A stretch of DNA of 64,000 nucleotides from an uncultured Oscillospiraceae bacterium (GCA_900759385.1 CAAEUZ010000023.1:6328-70327), one strand, 5' to 3'; shown: positions 34,190-42,679, numbered from the stretch's first letter. Notes: a model not told the origin generated them from the letters alone. A program made the numbers and translations.

Positions 34190-34474
34190 GTATAGGGAAA
34201 TAAAAGAGTTCATACAGTCCCATATGGTAGAATGTAGTAACCACACAGCCAAAGCACCAGGAGAGGCATGTATGCACTACCATTCTTTTCCACACTTAAA
34301 AAGGAAGAGTTGTACCGCGGGCACTACACGTCCGAAGCGGATCTGATGCACGGCATACAACGCTATATGGTTTTCTACAACACCGAACGCCCGCACTCCA
34401 CTCTAAACTATCTGACGCCAGAGAAAAGGGAACAGGAGTTTTGGAAACAAAAGCGAGAATCCTCAGATGAATGA
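34190..34474 (+). pseudogene. IS3-family transposase (OrfB) 3' remnant
   Basis: The frame at 34268-34474 encodes 'FFSTLKKEELYRGHYTSEADLMHGIQRYMVFYNTERPHSTLNYLTPEKREQ', the C-terminal end of an IS3/IS150-type integrase core with the 'YNxERPHSTLNY' signature. Just upstream, a different frame (about 34235-34285) reads 'AKAPGEACMHYHSF', which matches the preceding segment (SxxPGEAxDNA...SFF), so a frameshift separates them. The DDE residues upstream are missing. A dead fragment; no inverted ends could be located. Confidence 0.8.
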
Positions 34475-34605
34475 GAATCCCCGGTTCGGAAGAGTTCAGA
34501 CTTTAGTTTTTGCAAAGAGGTTTTCTCCGTTTTGCTTTTTCGAGTCTCATTTCATTTCGAGGAAGCAAAAGCGCAAAAATCGCGCAACTCCTCGGTTTCT
34601 TGACA

Positions 34606-34661
34606 TAAAAAAGAGGCCGAAACTTGGATGTCTCATTTTCGAGTTCCAAATTTCGACCTCT
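34606..34661 (-). terminator. Terminator of the minus-strand tRNA-Gly
   Basis: On the minus strand, AGAGGTCGAAATTTGGA pairs with TCCAAGTTTCGGCCTCT over a short loop and is followed by six T, eight bases after the tRNA 3' end. Confidence 0.75.
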
Positions 34662-34669
34662 ATTCATAG

Positions 34670-34743
34670 TGGAGCGGGTGAAGGGAATCGAACCCTCGTG
34701 TTCAGCTTGGGAAGCTGACGTTCTGCCATTGAACTACACCCGC
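34670..34743 (-). tRNA. tRNA-Gly (CCC)
   Basis: 74 nt on the minus strand. Acceptor GCGGGTG/CACCCGC, anticodon stem TCAGC/GCTGA with loop TTCCCAA (anticodon CCC), T-loop TTCGATT, encoded CCA. It lies beside the IS3 remnant, as tRNA genes often do with mobile elements. Confidence 0.95.
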
Positions 34744-34789
34744 GTGCCCGAGTATTATAGCACATCTTTCCCGGGCTTGCAAGTGATAT

Positions 34790-35794
34790 TTACTCGGACA
34801 TTTTGGCGATTACCGCGTCGGCGAACTCGCTGGTGCCCAGGCTGCCTCCGAGGTCATAGGTGACCTGTTCACCGCAGGAGAGCAGCGCCAGCACGGCGCG
34901 CTCTATCCTGTCCGCCGCGGCCTGTTCGCCCAGGTGGCGCAGCATCATGACGGCGGAGAGTATGAGCGCGGTGGGGTTGGCGTCATTTTTGCCGGCGTGC
35001 TTGGGCGCGCTGCCGTGCACGGCCTCGAAGATGGCGGTGTCCCGTCCTATGTTCGCGCTGGGGGCGAGGCCGAGCCCGCCTACCAGCCCGGCGCAGAGGT
35101 CGCTGACTATGTCGCCGTACAGGTTGGGCAGCACCAGCACGTCAAAGGTCTCCGGGTGCTGCACGAGCTGCATGCACAGCGCGTCTATGATCCGGTCCTC
35201 GAACTCGATCTGCGGGTACTCCGCCGCCACGCCGCGGCAGACTTCCAGGAACAGGCCGTCGGTGCACTTCATGATGTTGGCTTTGTGTACGCAGGTGACC
35301 TTCCTGCGGCCGTTCTTCACCGCGTACTCAAAGGCGTAGCGCGCTATGCGCTCGCTGCCCGCGCGGGTGATGAGCTTGATGCTCTCGGCTGCCACGTCGC
35401 CTATCATGTGCTCGATGCCGGCGTACAGGTCCTCGGTGTTCTCGCGCACGACAACGAGATCCACGTCATCGTAGCGGCTGGCAACGCCCTTGAAGGTGCG
35501 CGCCGGGCGCACGTTGGCATAGAGGTCAAACTCCTTCCGCAGCGCGACGTTCACACTGCGGAAGCCGACACCCACGGGCGTGGTGATGGGGCCCTTGAGC
35601 GCCACGCCGTCGGCGCGGACGCTGTCCAGCACGTGCTGGGGCAGGGGAGTGCCGTACTTCTCCATCTGGCTCTCGCCGGCGTCCACCACGTGCCAGTTTA
35701 TCCCGGCGCCGGAGGCGTCCACCACGCGGCGGGCGGCGAGGGCGACCTCGGGGCCGATGCCGTCGCCGGGTATAAGGGTTACGTTATGTGCCAT
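34790..35794 (-). CDS. Isocitrate dehydrogenase (NAD-type, IMDH/IDH family)
   Basis: 334 residues. '[12 protein letters not shown]' at the start, '[37 protein letters not shown]' with the substrate Ser and Arg residues, '[16 protein letters not shown]', '[20 protein letters not shown]' (catalytic Lys) and '[27 protein letters not shown]'. The short homo-oligomeric form related to NAD-dependent isocitrate and isopropylmalate dehydrogenases; context with citrate synthase and aconitase favours isocitrate. It makes 2-oxoglutarate for glutamate. It starts three bases after the aconitase stop and is the last gene of the operon. Confidence 0.92.
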   Translation of the reverse strand: MAHNVTLIPGDGIGPEVALAARRVVDASGAGINWHVVDAGESQMEKYGTPLPQHVLDSVRADGVALKGPITTPVGVGFRSVNVALRKEFDLYANVRPARTFKGVASRYDDVDLVVVRENTEDLYAGIEHMIGDVAAESIKLITRAGSERIARYAFEYAVKNGRRKVTCVHKANIMKCTDGLFLEVCRGVAAEYPQIEFEDRIIDALCMQLVQHPETFDVLVLPNLYGDIVSDLCAGLVGGLGLAPSANIGRDTAIFEAVHGSAPKHAGKNDANPTALILSAVMMLRHLGEQAAADRIERAVLALLSCGEQVTYDLGGSLGTSEFADAVIAKMSE

Positions 35795-35797
35795 TGT

Positions 35798-37726
35798 TCA
35801 GTCCTCCCTGTGCTCCCTGGTGTAATTGAGCAGGCCGCCGGCCAGCAGTATGTCGCGCTGGCGGGCCGTGATGTCAAGCTTCATCTCTATGGTGCTGCCG
35901 CCGACGCTCACGGTAACGGCCTTGCCCTCGGCCGCGGCGGCTATCTGAGCGGGGACGTTCTCGATGACTATTTCATCGCCCTGCTGGGCGGCGTCGTAGT
36001 CGGCGTCGTTTAAGAATTCCAGGGGCAGGATGCCGTTATTCATCAGGTTGGCGCGGTGGATGCGGGCAAAGCTCTTGGCCAGCACGGCCTTCACGCCCAG
36101 ATAGAGCGGGGCCAGCGCGGCGTGCTCGCGGCTGGAGCCCTGGCCGTAGTTGCCGCCGCCGACGATGAAACCGCCCTTGGCCTTTTTGGCGCGCTTGGCA
36201 AAGGTCTCGTCGCAGGGGGAGAGGCAGAACTCGCTGAGATAGGGCACGTTGGAGCGGAAGGGCAGGAGCTTGGCGTTGGAGGGCATGATGTGGTCGGTGG
36301 TGATGTTGTCGCCGAGCTTTATCAGCGCCTCGCCCTTGAGCGTCTCCGCGGGCGGCACAGCCTGCGGGAAGGGCTTTATATTCGGGCCGCGCACGACCTC
36401 GACATCGCTGCCGTCCCTGGGCGGGGTTATGAGCATGCCGTCGTCGATGTCGAAGTGCTCGGGCACGTCGTAGGGCGGCTCGCCGGAGAAGGTCTCCGGG
36501 TCGGTGAGCACGCCGGTGACGGCGGACACGGCGGCCGTCTCAGGGCTGACGAGGTACACGCTCGCGCTGGGGGTGCCGCTGCGTCCGTAGAAGTTGCGGT
36601 TGAAAGTGCGCAGGCTGACGGCGTTGGTGGCCGGGGCCTGGCCCATGCCGATGCAGGGCCCGCAGGCGCACTCGAGTATCCTCGCGCCCGCCGCCACCAG
36701 CTTGGCCAGAGCGCCGTTGAGGGCCAGAGCCTTGAGCACCTGGCGCGAGCCCGGGGAGATGGTCAGGCTGACATTGGGGGCCACGTGCTTGCCGTCAAGG
36801 ATGCCGGCCACGCGCATGAGGTCGCAGAAGCTGGAGTTGGTGCAGCTGCCGATGCAGACCTGATCGACCTTGATGCCGGCGATATTGGAGATCTCCGTCA
36901 CGTTGTCGGGGGAGTGAGGCTGTGCGGCCAGCGGATGGAGGGAACTGAGGTCGACGACTATCTCCTCGTCGTACTCGGCGTCCGGGTCGGCCTCCAGCCG
37001 CACCCACTGGCCGGCGCGGCCGCGGGCGGAGAAGAACTCGCGCGTGCGCTCGTCGCTGGGGAAGACGGTGGTCGTGGCGCCGAGCTCGGCGCCCATATTG
37101 GCGATGGTGGCGCGGTTGGGCACGGAGAGGGTCTTGACGCCGGGGCCGCCGTACTCCATGACCTTGCCCACGCCGCCCTTGACGCTCAGCCTGCGCAGGA
37201 CTTCCAGAATGACGTCCTTGGCTGAGACCATGGGGTGCAGCTCGCCGGTCAGCACCACGTGACACACCTTGGGCATGGTGAGGTAGTACGCCCCGCCGCC
37301 CATGGCGACCGCCACGTCGAGCCCGCCCGCGCCGATGGCCAGCATGCCGGCCGCGCCGCAGGTGGGGGTGTGGCTGTCCGAGCCGAGCAGGGTCTGGCCG
37401 GGGATGGAGAAGCGCTCCAGCTGGACCTGGTGGCAGATACCGTTGCCGGGACGGGAGAACCAGATGCCGTGCCTGGCGGCGACGGTCTGGATGTACTTGT
37501 GGTCGTCGGCGTTCTCCGCGCCGGACTGGAGCATGTTGTGGTCTATGTAGGCGACGCTCCGCTTGGTCTTCACCTTGTCTATGCCCATGGCCTCGAACTG
37601 GAGGTAGGCCATGGTGCCGGTAGAGTCCTGGGTCAGGGTCTGGTCTATGCGTATGGCGATCTCGCTGCCCGGCGTCATGTCGCCGTGCACCAGGTGGCTG
37701 GATATGAGCTTCTGCGTTATGTTCAT
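35798..37726 (-). CDS. Aconitate hydratase
   Basis: 642 residues, the compact single-chain form. [4Fe-4S] ligands lie in 'CIGSCTNSSFCDL' and 'ECACGPCIGMGQAP'; 'LLGSDSHTPTCGAAGMLAIGAGGLDVAVAMGG' and the swivelling C-domain 'GDNITTDHIMPSNAKLLPFRSN' and 'GGNYGQGSSREHAALAPLYLGVKAVLAKSFARIHRANLMNNGILPL' complete it. It interconverts citrate and isocitrate. Start ATG overlaps the citrate synthase stop (ATGA), so the three enzymes are translated from one message. Confidence 0.95.
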   Translation of the reverse strand: MNITQKLISSHLVHGDMTPGSEIAIRIDQTLTQDSTGTMAYLQFEAMGIDKVKTKRSVAYIDHNMLQSGAENADDHKYIQTVAARHGIWFSRPGNGICHQVQLERFSIPGQTLLGSDSHTPTCGAAGMLAIGAGGLDVAVAMGGGAYYLTMPKVCHVVLTGELHPMVSAKDVILEVLRRLSVKGGVGKVMEYGGPGVKTLSVPNRATIANMGAELGATTTVFPSDERTREFFSARGRAGQWVRLEADPDAEYDEEIVVDLSSLHPLAAQPHSPDNVTEISNIAGIKVDQVCIGSCTNSSFCDLMRVAGILDGKHVAPNVSLTISPGSRQVLKALALNGALAKLVAAGARILECACGPCIGMGQAPATNAVSLRTFNRNFYGRSGTPSASVYLVSPETAAVSAVTGVLTDPETFSGEPPYDVPEHFDIDDGMLITPPRDGSDVEVVRGPNIKPFPQAVPPAETLKGEALIKLGDNITTDHIMPSNAKLLPFRSNVPYLSEFCLSPCDETFAKRAKKAKGGFIVGGGNYGQGSSREHAALAPLYLGVKAVLAKSFARIHRANLMNNGILPLEFLNDADYDAAQQGDEIVIENVPAQIAAAAEGKAVTVSVGGSTIEMKLDITARQRDILLAGGLLNYTREHRED

Positions 37727-39081
37727 GAGTTCTTCCCCTCCATGTATTTATTGTATTCCCGCTCCAGCTCGGCGTCGCCTATATTGGTGACGCGGCCGGA
37801 CTCGTACTGGGCGTCCACCCACTCGCGCAGGTGCGTCACGGCCTCGTCGTGCTTGGAGACCTCGCGGCCGAGACGGCGCGAGAGCCAGACGGCGATGCCC
37901 GCCGCGCCTGAGTTGCGGGAGATGCCCACCTTGGGCGGGCTCTTGAGTATTCTGGTGGTGTCGAAGATGTTGTATATCTCCTCGTCCTTGAGCAGGCCGT
38001 CGGCGTGGATGCCGGCCTGGGTGGTGTTGAAGTTCTCGCCCACGAACGGGGTGTTGGGCGGGATGCGGTAGCCGATGACGTTCTCGTAGTAGTCGGCGAT
38101 GTCGCGGATCACTGTCGGGTCCATGCCGTCGAGCGTGCCGCGGATCTGGGCGTACTCCATTACCATGGCCTCCAGGGGTGTGTTGCCGGTGCGCTCGCCT
38201 ATGCCGAGCAGGGAGCAGTTGACGCTGGCGGCGCCGTAGAGCCAGGCGGTGGCGGAGTTGACGACGGCTTTGTAGAAGTCGTTGTGGCCGTGCCACTCCA
38301 GCTGCCCGGCCTCAAAGCCGCCGTAGTTGCGCAGGCCGTAGATGATGCCGGCCACGCTGCGCGGCATGCTGGCGCCGGGATAGGGGACGCCGTAGCCCAT
38401 GGTGTCGCAGGCGCGTATCTTGATGGGGATGCCGCTCTCGTCAGCCAGGTCGTGTATCTCGTGCGCGAAGGGGACGACGAAGCCGTAGAAGTCCGCCCGC
38501 GTGATGTCCTCAAAGTGGCAGCGGGGATAGATGCCGGCGTCCAATGCGTCCTTGATGACGCCCAGATACATGTCGGCGGCCTGGCGGCGGGTCATCTTGA
38601 GCTTCTTGTATATATGGTAGTCCGAGCAGCTGACCAGGATGCCGCACTCGCGCAGCCCGAGATCGCGCGCGAGCCGGAAGTCCTGCTTGCTGGCGCGTAT
38701 CCAGCCGGTTATCTCCGGGAACTCGTAGCCGAGGTCGCGGCACATGTCCAGCGCTTTGCGGTCGCGCTCGCTGTAGAGGAAGAACTCCGTCTGGCGGATA
38801 ATGCCCTTGGGCCCGCCCAGCTTGTGCAGCATGCTGAACAGATCCCGGATCTGCTCCGGTTCATACGGCGCGCGGCTCTGCTGCCCGTCGCGGAAGGTGG
38901 TGTCCGTTATCCATATCTGCTCCGGCGGGTTCGCCGGGGTCAGGCGGAAGTTGAACGTGCACTTCGGCACCTCTTCATATGGGAACATATCCCGGTAGAG
39001 GTTTCCGTCCTCGCGGTCCTGGAGCGTATATTTATACTCGCATTCCATCAAAACATTCTTTTTGTCGTTGAAAGCTATCAT
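37723..39081 (-). CDS. Re-type citrate synthase (homocitrate/isopropylmalate synthase family)
   Basis: 452 residues. A DRE-TIM metallolyase: 'WITDTTFRDGQQSRAPYEPEQI' holds the metal/active-site RD, 'ECGILVSCSDYHIYKKL', 'CHFEDITRADFYGFVVPFA' and 'EWHGHNDFYKAVVNSATAWLYGA' hold the HxH-type metal site, and 'LEAMVMEYAQIRGTLDGMD' follows. Length and sequence fit the Re-citrate synthases of Clostridium kluyveri and relatives rather than isopropylmalate synthase, and the next two genes, aconitase and isocitrate dehydrogenase, support citrate as product. There is no ordinary (Si) citrate synthase in the window. Start ATG 39081 has GGAGG 11 bases away, a long spacing. The promoter is overlapped by a perfect dyad. 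Confidence 0.88.
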   Translation of the reverse strand: MIAFNDKKNVLMECEYKYTLQDREDGNLYRDMFPYEEVPKCTFNFRLTPANPPEQIWITDTTFRDGQQSRAPYEPEQIRDLFSMLHKLGGPKGIIRQTEFFLYSERDRKALDMCRDLGYEFPEITGWIRASKQDFRLARDLGLRECGILVSCSDYHIYKKLKMTRRQAADMYLGVIKDALDAGIYPRCHFEDITRADFYGFVVPFAHEIHDLADESGIPIKIRACDTMGYGVPYPGASMPRSVAGIIYGLRNYGGFEAGQLEWHGHNDFYKAVVNSATAWLYGAASVNCSLLGIGERTGNTPLEAMVMEYAQIRGTLDGMDPTVIRDIADYYENVIGYRIPPNTPFVGENFNTTQAGIHADGLLKDEEIYNIFDTTRILKSPPKVGISRNSGAAGIAVWLSRRLGREVSKHDEAVTHLREWVDAQYESGRVTNIGDAELEREYNKYMEGKNS

Positions 39082-39164
39082 TAAAGCGCCGCGCCTCCTT
39101 CAGCTCCCGGACAGCCGCCTGCTTAAATTTGGTCAAATTGCTGCCCGTGCTTTCCTTATGCGCT

Positions 39165-39193
39165 ATTATACGACGCCAAAATGAAATTTGCAA
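39165..39193 (-). promoter_or_regulatory. Promoter of the citrate synthase-aconitase-IDH operon
   Basis: Minus strand TTGCAA (39188-39193), 17 bp, TATAAT (39165-39170). The leader is about 75 bases. Confidence 0.75.
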
Positions 39194-39213
39194 TAGCCAA
39201 TTTTGCAAATTTC
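39183..39213 (-). promoter_or_regulatory. Perfect 11-bp inverted repeat over the -35 box, candidate repressor operator
   Basis: GAAATTTGCAA (39183-39193), 9-bp centre, TTGCAAATTTC (39203-39213), no mismatch. One arm contains the -35 hexamer of the citrate operon promoter, so a dimeric protein bound here would block RNA polymerase. Which regulator binds is unknown. Confidence 0.75.
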
Positions 39214-39344
39214 ACGCCATGTTGCCGCAGGTGGCGCTTAATTATGCAATTTAAGATTCTTTATCTTGCAATATCACGTGCCAAAAGCCGATATGTTAGC
39301 CTCTTTTTGTTGAATAAGCATACACGCAGGCCGGACAGGACATG

Positions 39345-39375
39345 AAAAACCGCCGGCCTGGAGGGAGGCCGGCGG
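39345..39375 (-). terminator. Second minus-strand terminator upstream of the citrate operon
   Basis: On the minus strand, CCGCCGGCCT (39366-39375) pairs with AGGCCGGCGG (39350-39359), followed by TTTTT. It lies ~120 bases after the first terminator of the putative RNA. Confidence 0.75.
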
Positions 39376-39462
39376 CCGGACAAGGCGCGCCCAACCCGGA
39401 GGGAAACGCCTCAGTCCCGTTTTTGGTGGCGGCGGTGATGAGGCCGGGCCCGCCGCGGCCCG

Positions 39463-39667
39463 AAAAAGCAAAGGGCGCCTTTTGCCCGTCCGGGCAAGGC
39501 GCCGTGCCACGTAATGATTTCTCTGGCGGTAAACGCAGCTGTTACATCAATGCCCGTGCGTCAAAAACTATTGCCCAAAGAAGGTATTCAACGAATTTTG
39601 CCCCGCGGGAGACGGTGCAAAACCGGCTACAGACGGCAATGTGCTCCATCTGAAGAGCATCTTTATT
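39463..39667 (-). ncRNA. Putative structured non-coding RNA (~205 nt) between asnA and the citrate operon
   Basis: A good minus-strand promoter (TTGACC-17-TATTCT, 39674-39702) is followed by ~205 bases without a credible reading frame that end in a hairpin GGCGCC...GGCGCC (39474-39503) and a T-rich tail. Two inner hairpins can be drawn: TGCTC/GAGCA near the 5' end and TTTTGC/GCAAAA further on. Near the terminator GTGGCACGGCG (39500-39510) differs by one base from the T-box core GTGGNACCGCG. Length would fit 6S RNA; the motif hints at a T-box. I recognise neither with confidence. Confidence 0.45.
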
Positions 39668-39673
39668 GAATAA

Positions 39674-39702
39674 AGAATACCAGAAACTTGTGCCGCGGTC
39701 AA
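39674..39702 (-). promoter_or_regulatory. Promoter of the putative ncRNA
   Basis: Minus strand TTGACC (39697-39702), 17 bp, TATTCT (39674-39679). The ~180 bases between it and the asnA terminator show nothing I recognise. Confidence 0.65.
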
Positions 39703-39884
39703 CCCGGAGCGTAAAATTCTACCTTTTATACAATAAGCCTTTAGCTGTTTTACCTGCGAAAGCGCGTGTTTCGTCCTTTTGGTGTCGTGAAAAGTGCGAA
39801 ACAGACGACATGACAGCGAGCATGTGTTGTGAATAAAATACGGCAGAGAGAGCGGGGCGGGGAGCATGGCCGGGAGATAAAACA

Positions 39885-39914
39885 CCGCCGCGGACGATGC
39901 GGCGTCCGCGGCGG
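39885..39914 (-). terminator. Terminator of asnA
   Basis: 12-bp stem CCGCCGCGGACG/CGTCCGCGGCGG with a TGTTTTA tail on the minus strand, 20 bases after the asnA stop. Confidence 0.75.
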
Positions 39915-39934
39915 AAATATGCATATGCGGCGGC

Positions 39935-40948
39935 TCAGAGCAGCATTATGCCGGCCTTTTCGCAGGACTCGACCGTCTCCTGGTCCCAGGTGGAGCACTG
40001 GACCTCGCCGATGTGGGCCTTGCCCAGCATGAGCATGGAAATGCGCGACTGGCCGATGCCGCCGCCGATGGAGAGGGGCAGCTCGCCGTTGAGGAGCATC
40101 CTGTGGTAGTAGAGCCCGCGGCGGTCGTCACAGCCGGAGGCGGTGAGCTGACGGTCCAGGGCGGCGGGATCGACGCGGATGCCCATGCTGGAGAGCTCGA
40201 AGGCGCACCCGAGCACCGGGTTCCATACGATGATGTCGCCGTTGAGAGACCAGTCGTCGTAGTCGGGGGAGCGGCCGTCGTGTTTTTTCCCGCTGCGCAG
40301 CGGAGCACCGATGCCTATTATAAAGGTGGTGGGATGCTCTTTGACATAGGCGTTCTCGCGCTGCTTGGGGGTGAGCTCCGGCCAGCGGTCCTCCAGCTCC
40401 TGGCTGGTGACAAAGCTCACGCGGCGGTCAATCTCCGGCAGGGTGCAGAGGGAGGGGTACATGGCCCGCATGGTGGCCTGAGTGTCGCACAGGGCGCCGA
40501 CGATGTCCATGACGGTGCTCTTGAGGTAGTCCAGGCTGCGGTTCTCGGGCAGGATGACCTTCTCCCAGTCCCACTGGTCAACGTAGACGCTGTGCAGGTT
40601 GTCGAGCTCGTCCTCGTCGCGGCGGATGGCGTTCATGTCCGCGTATATGCCCTTGCCCGGGTAGAGCTCGTAGCGCTTGAGCGCGAGGCGCTTCCACTTG
40701 GCGAGGGACTGCACCACCTGGCAGTGCACGCCGGTGTGCGCGATCTCGAAATCAACGGGGCGCTCGTAGCCGTTGAGGTTGTCGTTTATGCCGCTGCCGC
40801 CGTCCACAAAGAGGGGGGCGGAGACGCGCATGAGGTTGAGCGCGCCGGCAAAATTGTCCTCAAAGAGGCGCTTCATGAGTCCGATGGCCTTCTGGGTGTC
40901 GTAAACCGAGAGAATGCTCCTGTAGCCTTCAGGTATGCGGGTGTTCAT
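39935..40948 (-). CDS. asnA: Aspartate-ammonia ligase (AsnA)
   Basis: 337 residues, usual length. 'LNLMRVSAPLFVDGGSGINDNLNGYERPVDF', 'AKWKRLALKRYELYPGKGIYADMNAIRRDE' and 'CDDRRGLYYHRMLLNGELPLSIGGGIGQSRISMLML' are typical of this class II aaRS-like enzyme, which makes asparagine from aspartate, ammonia and ATP in the cytoplasm. Its ATG overlaps the stop of the DUF4364 gene, so the two are coupled. A terminator follows directly. Confidence 0.96.
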   Translation of the reverse strand: MNTRIPEGYRSILSVYDTQKAIGLMKRLFEDNFAGALNLMRVSAPLFVDGGSGINDNLNGYERPVDFEIAHTGVHCQVVQSLAKWKRLALKRYELYPGKGIYADMNAIRRDEDELDNLHSVYVDQWDWEKVILPENRSLDYLKSTVMDIVGALCDTQATMRAMYPSLCTLPEIDRRVSFVTSQELEDRWPELTPKQRENAYVKEHPTTFIIGIGAPLRSGKKHDGRSPDYDDWSLNGDIIVWNPVLGCAFELSSMGIRVDPAALDRQLTASGCDDRRGLYYHRMLLNGELPLSIGGGIGQSRISMLMLGKAHIGEVQCSTWDQETVESCEKAGIMLL

Positions 40949-41481
40949 TCGTCAATCTTCCCATCTGTCAGAATTTCTGTTATACGCTGGTAGACGCCCT
41001 CCGCGTCCGTGCGGAAGGCCTTTTCCATGGCCGCGGCCGTGCCCTCGTCGGGGGCCAGCAGGCTCAGGGCCATGACCTCGCCCTTGCCGTCCGAGAGCTT
41101 GAGGCGCACGGTGACCCCGCCGCCGGGCGAGGGCTCGTGCACGGCCTCGATCATGGCATCGCGCCGCATCCTGGCCGCCACCGGCTCTATGAGGCGGTCG
41201 GCCTTGCGCCGCACGGAGTACGGCAGGCTGGTCTCGGCGGCCTCGCCGTTGGCGCTGCCCTTTTCGGTGATCATGTACCGCTCGCCGTCGAGCGCCTCCA
41301 CGTGGCCGGTATCGACCAGTCCGGCAAGGCAGTCGGCGTAGTCAAACCAGCTCACGCCGTTGTCAAACGAGCAGAGGTCGGAGAGGGTCTGGGCGTCCAC
41401 CGGGCGGGGCAGGCGGCGCAGCACGTAAAGTATGAGTATTTTGGTGTCAAGTTCGCCGTGAATAAAGCCGAAATTGTCCAT
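40945..41481 (-). CDS. DUF4364 family protein
   Basis: 178 residues. Begins 'FGFIHGELDTKILILYVLRRLPRPVDAQTLSDLCSFDNGVSWFDYADCLAGLVDTGHVE', a winged-helix-like DUF4364 domain of Clostridia, and ends with 'VYQRITEILTD'. Possibly a DNA-binding regulator; function unknown. ATG at 41481 follows AGGAGGGGG; the longer open frame upstream crosses the promoter. It is first in a two-gene unit with asnA. Confidence 0.9.
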   Translation of the reverse strand: MDNFGFIHGELDTKILILYVLRRLPRPVDAQTLSDLCSFDNGVSWFDYADCLAGLVDTGHVEALDGERYMITEKGSANGEAAETSLPYSVRRKADRLIEPVAARMRRDAMIEAVHEPSPGGGVTVRLKLSDGKGEVMALSLLAPDEGTAAAMEKAFRTDAEGVYQRITEILTDGKIDE

Positions 41482-41524
41482 GGTTCCCCCTCCTGCGCGG
41501 CACGGGATGTCTGTCAACTCAAAT

Positions 41525-41553
41525 ATTATATCACACCACCGTGCCGGGCACAA
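41525..41553 (-). promoter_or_regulatory. Promoter of DUF4364-asnA
   Basis: Minus strand TTGTGC (41548-41553), 17 bp, TATAAT (41525-41530). Confidence 0.7.
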
Positions 41554-41638
41554 TTATTTCTTTTCGCACAACGCCCGGCGCGGGCGCATAGACTGTGTTG
41601 AAGCCAGACTTCTAATTCATCGCAAGGAGGAAACTGAC

Positions 41639-42427
41639 ATGGCAGACACTGTCATGACCGGTTCGACGGAAGCCTCGTCCTGCATCCGCGAAGCCGTATG
41701 CATACACACGAGAAAGATATTCGACAGCTGCAGAAGTAAAGACTGCATTGAGGACCTGCGCGTTTATCCCACCACGGGGTCACAGGTTTACATAGACAGC
41801 GCCCTCTCGGTGCGGGCCAAGAGCGCGGAGCTGCTCTACGCCGACGTGAACGTCGAGGCGATCACCTTCAACAACGGGTACTACACCATCGACATCACCT
41901 ACTACTACCGCATCACCGGCGAGACCTCGCCCGGCGGCAACACCATCACCGGCCTGGCCATTTTCACCAAGCGCGTGATGCTCTGCGGCGGCGTGGGGAC
42001 GGCAAAGACCTTCTCCTCCGACCCCATGGCCCTGGCAGGCGAGGCCGACGGGCTGCCCATCGCCTCCGTGGAGGCCGTGGACCCCATCGCGCTGTACCTC
42101 AAGCTGGTGGACACCGCCCAGTGCGTCTGCCCGGAGACGCAGCAGCCGGACATTCCCGCCTACATCCTGGCCCGCTTCGGCGACACCATCGTCACCACGG
42201 ACACGGCCAAGCGGCTCTACGTCACTCTCGGCCAGTTCACCATAGTGCGCCTGGAGCGGGACACCCAGCTGCTCATCCCGGCCTACGACTACTGCATCCC
42301 CGAGAAGGACTGCCCGGGCGGCTCCTGCCAGGACGATCCATGCACCATCTTCTCGCAGATACGCTTCCCCGTGGAGGAGTTCTTCCCCCAGGACTGCGCG
42401 GCAGACGACTGCAGCTGCAGCTCGTGA
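41639..42427 (+). CDS. Cysteine-rich protein of unknown function
   Basis: 262 residues, no signal peptide. Starts with 'SSCIREAVCIHTRKIFDSCRSKDCIEDLRVY', contains a beta-rich middle ('SALSVRAKSAELLYADVNVEAITFNNGYYTIDITYYYRITGE') and ends in Cys/Asp-rich 'DCPGGSCQDDPC' and 'DCAADDCSCSS'. Similar proteins are widespread in Clostridia without an assigned role; the Cys pattern suggests metal binding or cross-linking, and a spore-coat role is a guess. AAGGAGG precedes the ATG. It is transcribed divergently from DUF4364-asnA. Confidence 0.82.
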   Translation: MADTVMTGSTEASSCIREAVCIHTRKIFDSCRSKDCIEDLRVYPTTGSQVYIDSALSVRAKSAELLYADVNVEAITFNNGYYTIDITYYYRITGETSPGGNTITGLAIFTKRVMLCGGVGTAKTFSSDPMALAGEADGLPIASVEAVDPIALYLKLVDTAQCVCPETQQPDIPAYILARFGDTIVTTDTAKRLYVTLGQFTIVRLERDTQLLIPAYDYCIPEKDCPGGSCQDDPCTIFSQIRFPVEEFFPQDCAADDCSCSS

Positions 42428-42434
42428 ACACCGG

Positions 42435-42460
42435 CGCCCCCGGAGGCAGCTCCGGGGGCG
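42435..42460 (+). terminator. Hairpin after the Cys-rich gene
   Basis: Stem CGCCCCCGGAG/CTCCGGGGGCG, loop GCAG, eight bases after the stop; no T run, so efficiency is uncertain. From here to 42596 I see no other element. Confidence 0.6.
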
Positions 42461-42596
42461 AATCGGCGTGTGCGCAGTAAGCGGCCGAGGCTCACAGGCG
42501 CCTGTTTGTGCAGCCGCCGCATAACAGACCCGGGGCCGGATTGCACAGGGCGGCGGGCGGCAATGTTTCAGTTCGTTTACAAACGGCGCGGGGCCC

Positions 42597-42625
42597 TTGC
42601 GTATGCGCTCCGGCGGTGCTATGAT
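42597..42625 (+). promoter_or_regulatory. Promoter of the ABC-F gene and its leader
   Basis: TTGCGT (42597-42602), 17 bp, TATGAT (42620-42625). It gives a ~195-base leader before the ABC-F start. Confidence 0.7.
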
Positions 42626-42655
42626 AGGGCCATCAAGGCTGAAAAGGGTGAAAAG

Positions 42656-42679
42656 ATGTACAATACTTCCTGCAAATAA
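42656..42679 (+). CDS. Leader peptide MYNTSCK of the ABC-F attenuator
   Basis: Seven codons, ATG to TAA, preceded by AAGGGTG at good spacing and ~25 bases after the predicted transcription start. Codons 4-7 overlap one arm of a 10-bp stem, which is the layout expected for ribosome-stalling control of antibiotic resistance genes. Confidence 0.65.
   Translation: MYNTSCK

Noticed and set aside
34190..34474. A complete insertion sequence
   Set aside because: Only the last part of an IS3 transposase with a frameshift remains; no catalytic triad, no OrfA and no terminal repeats could be found.
39463..39667. Calling the minus-strand RNA a T-box or 6S RNA outright
   Set aside because: Only one short motif resembles a T-box, no stem I or specifier loop could be drawn, and 6S features were not certain; listed as an unassigned ncRNA.
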